DNA of 26,283 bases from an uncultured Oribacterium sp. (GTDB taxonomy: Bacteria > Bacillota > Clostridia > Lachnospirales > Lachnospiraceae). Location of the stretch: NCBI GenBank assembly GCA_902485915.1, contig CABTMH010000106.1, positions 1 to 26,283 of the forward strand, written 5' to 3'. The number at the start of each line of letters is the position of its first letter. The first letter of the stretch is position 1. Under the pieces are notes generated by a model. It made no database searches, was not told the origin of the DNA, and was given only the letters and a program-made list of their open reading frames with translations. Positions 21,425-26,283 of this stretch are shown one piece after another. The position numbers and the translations under genes are program-made.

Positions 21425-22360
21425 TCACTCGAGTCCAGTCTCTTCCGGCAGTCCGAGCATGATGTTCATGTTCTGCACTGCAGCGCCGCTCGCACCCTTT
21501 CCGAGGTTATCGAAAAGTGCGGTCACCGTCGTCTGCTCCTCATGTCCGCAGACCACGATCTCGAGGCGGTTCGTGCCGGCGAGCCTGTTCGCATAGAGCT
21601 TGCTGTCGTTCTCACCGAACGGCACGACGGATACGAAGTGCTCACCACGGTAGTAGTCAGCGAGCTTTGCACAGATTTCCTCCGCGCTCGGCTGGCCCGG
21701 AAGCAGGCGATTCTGCAGCATGATGGTCGTCGCCATCCCCTTATAATAATCGTCCACGACCGGCATGAAAACCGGCGGATACGCGAGGCCCGTCACCGTC
21801 TGCATCTCCGGAAGGTGCTTATGATGCAGGTTGAGGCCATAGATGCCCGGCGCGTTCAGCAGCTCAGACCGTCCCTCCGCCTCGTACTCCGCAATCATCT
21901 TCTTGCCGCCCCCGGAGTAGCCGGTCAGGCTGTAGCAGCTCATCGGGTAGTCCTTCGGAAGCACGCCCATCGCCACCAGCGGTGCCGTCGTCGAGATGAA
22001 GCCCGTCGCATGGCAGCCCGGGTTCGCCACACGCTTACTCGTGCGAATCGCGTCCCGCTGCGCCTTCGACAGCTCCGGATAGCCATAGGTCCAGTCCGGA
22101 TGCGTCCGGTGTGCCGTCGACGCATCGATCACGCGCACGTTCGGGTTATCAATGAAGGAAACCGCTTCTCTGGCACCTTCATCCGGCAGACAGAGAAATA
22201 CGATATCTGCGCTGTTGAGATACTTCTTCCGCTCCTCCGGATCGTGCCGAAGCTCCTCCGGAATCCGCAGCAGCTCGAGATCCTCGCGCTGACCGATACG
22301 GTCATAGATCTGAAGTCCCGTCGTGCCACTCTGACCATCGATATAAACTTTCGTCTTCAT
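21425..22360 (-). CDS. argC: N-acetyl-gamma-glutamyl-phosphate reductase
   Basis: ArgC reduces N-acetylglutamyl phosphate to the semialdehyde with NADPH, the third step of arginine/ornithine synthesis. The 311-residue protein is the shorter type-2 form. It has the Rossmann start KVYIDGQSGTTGLQI, the catalytic cysteine in NPGCHATGF, the TGYSGGGKKMI block, HKHLPEM with the active-site histidine, and the final NLGKGASGAAVQNMN. ATG 22360 is preferred over the adjacent ATG 22363 because GGAGG ends five bases before it. No other arg genes are in the window, so it stands alone here. I could not identify a convincing ARG box upstream. The short spacer to the DUF2232 terminator holds only a TCCTGTC/GACAGGA inverted repeat. 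Confidence 0.92.
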   Translation of the reverse strand: MKTKVYIDGQSGTTGLQIYDRIGQREDLELLRIPEELRHDPEERKKYLNSADIVFLCLPDEGAREAVSFIDNPNVRVIDASTAHRTHPDWTYGYPELSKAQRDAIRTSKRVANPGCHATGFISTTAPLVAMGVLPKDYPMSCYSLTGYSGGGKKMIAEYEAEGRSELLNAPGIYGLNLHHKHLPEMQTVTGLAYPPVFMPVVDDYYKGMATTIMLQNRLLPGQPSAEEICAKLADYYRGEHFVSVVPFGENDSKLYANRLAGTNRLEIVVCGHEEQTTVTALFDNLGKGASGAAVQNMNIMLGLPEETGLE

Positions 22361-22460
22361 CATTTCCTCCCTGACTCTCCGCCCATGCCGTGCAGACGGA
22401 TATTTTTATCTATATTAGCAAATCTGCGTGGTACCGAGATATATTTTTTTCACATACTTG

Positions 22461-22500
22461 GTTTAGCTGTTGCCGCCCCTCCGGCCCCTGCCTGAATCCA
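22461..22500. repeat. Dispersed GC-rich repeat (GGCCCCTGCCTGA family), copy 3
   Basis: CTCCGGCCCCTGCCTGAATC lies within it; its 3' part (CTGAATCCAGT) matches copy 1 at 10097-10107 and its 5' part matches copy 2 at 19051. It lies upstream of argC rather than behind a gene. Confidence 0.6.
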
Positions 22501-22558
22501 GTTGACGTGTAAGCAGTGACGTTATAGCAGCTATGAAATTTTGGACTATGCGGACTTC

Positions 22559-22587
22559 TTGACACTGCAGTAGAAAAGGCGTAAATT
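22559..22587 (+). promoter_or_regulatory. Putative promoter of the T-box/TRAP operon
   Basis: A perfect -35 TTGACA (22559-22564), 17 bp, and an imperfect -10 TAAATT (22582-22587). The start near 22594 leaves room for the whole T-box leader. Confidence 0.55.
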
Positions 22588-22620
22588 ACGGATAAATCAA
22601 TACAGAGCAAAAAACGTTGA

Positions 22621-22873
22621 CGAGAAAAAGTAGCAGTTGGAGCGAGCCAGAGAGCTGTCGGTGGGTGCGAGACAGTGGAACGAAAGCTGTGAAAATCATC
22701 TCTGAGTTGCGCGCTGAACGCACTGGTTAGTAAGCTACGCCGGGCTGGTCTCCGTTAAAGGACTAAGCATTGATAGATGCGACAGAGTGGTCGTTTTATT
22801 CGACAATGAGAGTGGTACCGCAGAGGATTTTACAGCCTTTGTCTCTTTGATAAAAGAGACAAAGGCTTTTTTT
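22621..22873 (+). promoter_or_regulatory. T-box leader RNA, probable isoleucine specifier, controlling the TRAP operon
   Basis: Recognised landmarks, in order: the AGTAGC start of stem I (base pairs GTAGC 22630-22634 with GCTAC 22734-22738); the AG bulge AGAGAG (22649-22654); the distal loop CTGTC-GGTGGGTGCGA-GACAG (22655-22675); the specifier region GAAAATCATCTCTGAG; the conserved CCGTTAAAG (from 22753); the T-box AGTGGTACCGCAG (22811-22823); and the attenuator. With specifier spacing as in known leaders, the codon is ATC (22695-22697), isoleucine. The TGGT bulge would pair with ACCA, which fits the A73 discriminator of tRNA-Ile. Uncharged tRNA should promote antitermination and switch the transporter on. 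Confidence 0.88.
22834..22873 (+). terminator. T-box attenuator terminator
   Basis: AGCCTTTGTCTCTTT (22834-22848), loop of four, AAAGAGACAAAGGCT (22853-22867), then seven T. The preceding ACCGCAG...ACAG sequence would form the alternative antiterminator. Confidence 0.92.
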
Positions 22874-23007
22874 GTATCTGAAGTCAACCAGATACGAGAT
22901 GAGAAACAGTGGTCAGTATTGTATTGATGGAAGAAGCTTTCAGCCGCTTCGGCGGATGAGATATAAAAACGTTTACATTTGTGGATACAATTTGAGGAGG
23001 AGACATT

Positions 23008-24162
23008 ATGAGAAAGAACAGAATGATGGCCATGATGATGGCCGGCGCGATGGCAGCATCCCTGGCAGCATGCGGAGCATCCAGCACACCAGAGGCAACC
23101 ACGGCAGCCGCCGCAGAGACGACTGCTGCAGCCGCAGATACCACGGCAGCTGCAGAGGAAACGACCGCAGCAGGTGCAGAGACTACGGCAGCTGCAGCTG
23201 ATGACGACATCAAGAACGCATCGAACGTGCAGCCGGAGATCCCGGAGGGTGCAACCGTGCTCAAGCTTGGTATGACCACCAACGAGCAGGATTCCTTCAT
23301 GATCGCAGCGGTAAAGTTCGCACAGGATGTACAGGATAAGACCGATGGCAAGTATGCGATCGAGCTTCACCCGAACGGAGACCTCGGTGGTGAGCGTGAT
23401 ATGCTCGAGTCCATGCAGATGGGCACCCTCGATATGGGTATCGTTACTTCCGGACCGTTCGTAAACTTCTCCTCGGATATGGGCGTACTGGATATGCCAT
23501 ACCTCTTCGAGAACAAGGAGCAGGCATACGCCGTGCTCGATGGTGAGGTAGGCCGTTCCCTTCTCGATACACTCGAGGGTTCCGGCCTCAAGGGTCTCGC
23601 GTATGCAGAGAGAGGCTTCCGTGATCTCACAAACAACGTTCGTCCGATCAAGACCGCAGAGGATGTAAAGGGCCTCAAGATCCGTGTGATGGAGAACGAA
23701 GTTTACCAGAAGGCCTTCGATGCACTCGGTGTAAATGCAACCCCGATGGCATGGGCTGATGCACTGACTGCTTTACAGCAGGGCACGGTCGATGGTGAGG
23801 AGAACCCGATCAACGTAATCAACTCCTACAAGCTCTGGGAGTCCCAGAAGTACGCAACCCTCGATGGTCACAGCTACTCCACTGCGATCGTTACCATGTC
23901 CCTCGATAAGTTTAACGAGCTCGACGCCGATACCCAGCAGGTATTCCTCGATGCAGCACAGGATGCCGCAGAGTACGAGAGAGAGTGGGTAGCCGCTCAG
24001 GAGGCAGATCAGCTTCAGGCGATGAAGGATAACGGCATGGAGGTCGAGGAGAACCCGGATATCGCTTCCTTCAAGGCAGCTGTACAGCCGGTATACGATG
24101 CATATCCTCAGTATGCAGATTATGTTAAGAAGATCAACGACGTCATCGCTACCGTCAAGTGA
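23008..24162 (+). CDS. dctP: TRAP transporter substrate-binding lipoprotein (DctP type)
   Basis: The extracytoplasmic receptor of a TRAP transporter, 384 residues. A signal peptide ends in the lipobox SLAAC with lipidated C22. Residues 28-66 are a repetitive T/A/E linker (ETTAAA type), as in many Lachnospiraceae lipoproteins. The DctP fold follows: FMIAAVKFAQDVQDKTDGKY, HPNGDLGGERDMLESMQMGT, R205 in ERGFRDLTN, and the hallmark LKIRV with R226, which binds the carboxylate in family members, then TPMAWADALTALQQGTVDG, ENP. Thus the substrate is an organic acid. GAGGAGG lies seven bases before ATG 23008. The gene lies 134 bases behind the T-box terminator; a CCGC-TTCG-GCGG tetraloop hairpin stands in the leader. 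Ile-linked control suggests an isoleucine-related acid. Confidence 0.93.
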   Translation: MRKNRMMAMMMAGAMAASLAACGASSTPEATTAAAAETTAAAADTTAAAEETTAAGAETTAAAADDDIKNASNVQPEIPEGATVLKLGMTTNEQDSFMIAAVKFAQDVQDKTDGKYAIELHPNGDLGGERDMLESMQMGTLDMGIVTSGPFVNFSSDMGVLDMPYLFENKEQAYAVLDGEVGRSLLDTLEGSGLKGLAYAERGFRDLTNNVRPIKTAEDVKGLKIRVMENEVYQKAFDALGVNATPMAWADALTALQQGTVDGEENPINVINSYKLWESQKYATLDGHSYSTAIVTMSLDKFNELDADTQQVFLDAAQDAAEYEREWVAAQEADQLQAMKDNGMEVEENPDIASFKAAVQPVYDAYPQYADYVKKINDVIATVK

Positions 24163-24260
24163 TTTTTCGGATAGTCGGGGAGTGAAACGTTCGAAGGGAT
24201 CGCTACGAAAACATGTCCTATCCGAACGTTCATCTTAAGAAGTACATGTAGAGATAAAGC

Positions 24261-24294
24261 TGAGACGGAGCCTGCGTGAGCAGGCTCCGTCTCA
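24261..24294 (+). promoter_or_regulatory. Stable stem-loop between dctP and dctQ
   Basis: TGAGACGGAGCCTGC and its exact complement enclose a GTGA loop: 15 perfect base pairs. No T-tract follows, so it likely protects the dctP message or reduces read-through, giving more receptor than membrane subunits. A weaker CGGATAG/CTATCCG pair (24168-24174 with 24218-24224) precedes it. Confidence 0.7.
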
Positions 24295-24346
24295 GAAACA
24301 GGGGTCGTACGGACGCCTGAAGCAGGTAGTGAAAGGGGCAGACAAA

Positions 24347-24850
24347 GTGGGATTTGTTAAAGCTGTTCATAAGTTATCAGATGCGATCGATAAGGTGATG
24401 GGTTATGTCATCTTCGCGATGCTGCTTCTGATGGTTATCATCACCGGTGCGCAGATCGTGTGCCGTATCTTCTTTAAGTCGTTACAGTGGTCCGAGGAGG
24501 CTACCCGTTATTTACTGATCTGGTGCTCGATGCTCGGTGCAGGCTGTGTCTATAAGCACGGCGGACACATCGCCGTCACGGTACTGCAGGATGTGATGCC
24601 GGCACCGGTAAAGAGATGCATGCAGCTTCTCGTGCATGTACTCTGCTTCGCCCTCTGCCTGGTGGTCGTTTACTACGGCTATAAGTATTTCGGAAAGCAG
24701 GGAACACAGCTTTCTGCATCCCTCCGCTGGCCGATGCGCTATGTATACTTAGGGATCGACTTCGGATGTGGTCTCATGGCCGTACATGCGCTGGATGCGT
24801 TCCTGCAGCAGCTGTTCCACATGGATGAAGTGAAGGAGGTGGAGTCATAA
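24347..24850 (+). CDS. dctQ: TRAP transporter small permease subunit (DctQ type)
   Basis: A 167-residue membrane protein with four predicted helices. IFAMLLLMVIITGAQIVCRI in helix 1, then WSEEATRYLLIWCSMLGAGC and the charged HGGHIAV segment are typical DctQ features. It pairs with DctM to form the permease that receives substrate from DctP. I prefer GTG 24347, which has AAGGGG nine bases upstream and gives MGFVKAVHK; GTG 24329 would add six residues, with a poor RBS. The stop overlaps the dctM start by one base (TAATG), so both are translated together. It is separated from dctP by about 180 bases with a strong stem-loop. Confidence 0.88.
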   Translation: MGFVKAVHKLSDAIDKVMGYVIFAMLLLMVIITGAQIVCRIFFKSLQWSEEATRYLLIWCSMLGAGCVYKHGGHIAVTVLQDVMPAPVKRCMQLLVHVLCFALCLVVVYYGYKYFGKQGTQLSASLRWPMRYVYLGIDFGCGLMAVHALDAFLQQLFHMDEVKEVES

Positions 24851-26115
24851 TGGCAGCCGTACTGTTTATTTCGTTCGCAGTTTTACTTCTTCTCGGCGTT
24901 CCGGTCGGCTTCACCATCGCCATCGCTGCCTTCATCACCCTCGTCGCCGGTGACGTACCTGCCCTCATGATGGTGCAGCGTATCTTCACTGCGCAGGACA
25001 GCTTCTCGCTGATCGCGGTTCCGTTCTTCATCCTCGCCGGTGACCTCATGTCGAAGGGCGCCGTGTCGAAGGTGCTCGTCGAGTTCGCAGAGTCCCTCCT
25101 CGGCTGGATCCGTGGTGGTCTCACCATCGTTTCCGTCCTCGCCGGCATGTTCTTCGCCGCGATTTCCGGATCCGGTGCCGCGACTACCGCAGCCGTCGGT
25201 GCGACCCTCATCCCGGAGCTCGAGAAGCGTGGCTATCATGTCGATAAGTCTGCCGCCCTCATCGCAGCCGCCGGTACGATCGGCGTCGTCATCCCGCCAT
25301 CCGTTCCGATGGTGCTCTACGCGGTCATCGCAGAGCAGTCGGTCAATACCCTGTTCCGTAACGGCTTCATCCCGGGCATCACGATGGGCGCGATCCTGAT
25401 CATCATCGCCCTCGTCGAAGCGCGGAAGCTCAACTACCCGAAGGGTACACCGCTCAGCGTGAAGAACGTCCTCCGGACCTTCCTCCATGCGATCTGGGGC
25501 ATCCTCATGCCGCTGATCATCCTCGGCGGTATCTTCTCCGGCTACTTCACCCCGTCTGAGGCCGCGGACGTCGCGGTTATCTACTCTATCATCATCGGCT
25601 TCTTCGTGTACCGTGACCTTACGCCGAAGGGCCTCATGGAGATCATGAAGAACTCTGCGAAGACCTCCTCCGTCATCATGCTGATCATCGGCTTCTCTGG
25701 TCCGTTCGGCTGGGTACTGGCGAACTGGAAGATCCCGGAGATGATTTCGAAGGCGGTTCTCTCTGTTTCGAGCAATGCTTACATCATCCTCTTCCTGATC
25801 GGTCTTATCATCCTGATCGCTGGTGTCTTCATGGAGACCTCCTCCGCGATCATCCTGCTCACCCCGGTCTTCCTTCCGCTCGTGAAGGCGATGGGCGTGA
25901 ACCTCGTTCACTTCGGTGTGGTGTTCGCCGTCGGCCTCGCCATCGGTATGATCACCCCGCCGGTAGCCATCAACCTCTTCGTCGCCTCGGGTATCACGGG
26001 ACTGCCGATGACGAAGATATCGAAGGCCATCATCCCGTACCTGATCGGCCTCATCGTGGTGTTCTTCGTGATCCTCTATGCACCACTGGCGTTCCCGGGA
26101 CTGATTCTGGCATAA
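24850..26115 (+). CDS. dctM: TRAP transporter large permease subunit (DctM type)
   Basis: The ion-coupled transport subunit, 421 residues with about 12 helices. Signatures: LLLGVPVGFTIAIAAF, then AVPFFILAGDLMSKG, the AAISGSGAATTAAVGATLIP motif and GTIGVVIPPSVPMVLYAV in the first half, plus VFMETSSAIILLTPVFLPL and GMITPPVAINLF in the second half. The two repeats bear the conserved PPS and PP elements. It moves the DctP-bound acid using a sodium or proton gradient. Its ATG overlaps the dctQ stop. No further TRAP gene follows. The strong codon bias in this operon suggests high expression. Confidence 0.93.
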   Translation: MAAVLFISFAVLLLLGVPVGFTIAIAAFITLVAGDVPALMMVQRIFTAQDSFSLIAVPFFILAGDLMSKGAVSKVLVEFAESLLGWIRGGLTIVSVLAGMFFAAISGSGAATTAAVGATLIPELEKRGYHVDKSAALIAAAGTIGVVIPPSVPMVLYAVIAEQSVNTLFRNGFIPGITMGAILIIIALVEARKLNYPKGTPLSVKNVLRTFLHAIWGILMPLIILGGIFSGYFTPSEAADVAVIYSIIIGFFVYRDLTPKGLMEIMKNSAKTSSVIMLIIGFSGPFGWVLANWKIPEMISKAVLSVSSNAYIILFLIGLIILIAGVFMETSSAIILLTPVFLPLVKAMGVNLVHFGVVFAVGLAIGMITPPVAINLFVASGITGLPMTKISKAIIPYLIGLIVVFFVILYAPLAFPGLILA

Positions 26116-26141
26116 GTTTGATTTCAGATTCGCAGGTCACC

Positions 26142-26173
26142 GCAGGCGAAGCCGCATCGGCGGGCGCGCCTGC
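26142..26173. repeat. GC-rich inverted repeat downstream of dctM
   Basis: GCAGGCG (26142-26148) pairs with CGCCTGC (26167-26173), and GCCG-CAT-CGGC nests inside. There is no T-tract. It is placed 27 bases after dctM and may end the operon's transcript or that of a convergent gene. Confidence 0.5.
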
Positions 26174-26229
26174 AGTACATGCTGTGCGACGATATGAAAC
26201 CGTTGCTCACATCGCAGATCGGATGTTGC

Positions 26230-26283
26230 TTAAATCATGCGCGGCGTGATGAGCTTCCGTTCGACGGCATGGACCTGAAGCTG
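26230..26283 (-). CDS. Possible C-terminal end of a convergent gene (partial)
   Basis: On the minus strand an open frame from the right edge reads QLQVHAVERKLITPRMI and stops with TAA at 26230-26232. Its codon choice (GTC, GCC, CTC, ATC, ACG, CCG) resembles that of the neighbouring genes, and the hairpin at 26142-26173 lies beyond its end. It is too short to identify. A plus-strand frame from ATG 26179 is open too, but lacks an RBS. Confidence 0.25.
   Translation of the reverse strand, partial: QLQVHAVERKLITPRMI

Noticed and set aside
22501..22531. Second promoter (TTGACG...TTATAG) upstream of the T-box
   Set aside because: The spacing of about 14-15 bp is too short, and TTGACA at 22559 is better placed for the leader.
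26179..26283. Plus-strand ORF open to the window end
   Set aside because: No RBS and no recognisable sequence; the minus-strand frame over the same bases has more natural codon use.

Overview
The window looks like a chromosomal stretch of a moderately GC-rich, gut- or mouth-associated Firmicute, most likely a Lachnospiraceae-type Clostridium. The clues are strong AGGAGG ribosome binding sites, a T-box leader RNA, a lipoprotein with an E-T-T-A-A-A type linker as is common in Lachnospiraceae, a bile salt hydrolase, rubredoxin and many GntP/TRAP/TauE-type transporters. No tRNA, rRNA, CRISPR array or complete insertion sequence was seen.

Layout. (1) 1-5.7 kb is a defence island: the last codons of a type I restriction specificity gene (hsdS), an ART-like DUF3990 gene with its small partner (a likely toxin-antitoxin pair), hsdR, a tyrosine recombinase and a small orphan gene. 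The hsdS frame runs without a stop into the DUF3990 gene. (2) 5.7-12.7 kb is a patchwork of single genes (tag, two AAA/DUF4143 ATPases, an FMN-dependent hydroxy-acid oxidase-like protein, a Nudix hydrolase, rubredoxin) separated by repeat-rich spacers. Both ATPases have an array of a CGAAAAA-type motif at exactly 32-bp spacing upstream, and a broken copy of the 3' end of the second ATPase lies downstream of it. (3) 12.7-15.3 kb is a three-gene unit: a COG1237-type metallo-hydrolase, a PucR/CdaR-type HTH-only protein and a GntP permease, closed by a terminator. (4) 15.5-18.1 kb has a bile salt hydrolase gene divergent from a marR-tauE operon; the shared intergenic region holds seven AGGCA(C/T) motifs and a good promoter. 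(5) 18.3-22.4 kb has a CYTH-domain protein, a DUF1275 membrane protein, a DUF2232 membrane protein and argC. (6) 22.5-26.1 kb is a T-box leader with an apparent isoleucine specifier followed by a complete TRAP transporter (dctP, dctQ, dctM).

How it fits together. The restriction operon appears to carry a nested cell-poisoning pair, an arrangement reminiscent of prrC inside hsd operons. The BSH/MarR/TauE block could form a unit for bile-acid deconjugation and disposal of the sulfonate or sulfite released. The T-box ties a TRAP transporter to uncharged tRNA, most simply tRNA-Ile, suggesting an isoleucine-related substrate such as the amino acid or its 2-oxoacid. Intergenic regions are unusually rich in short direct duplications (27-61 bp) and perfect inverted repeats.
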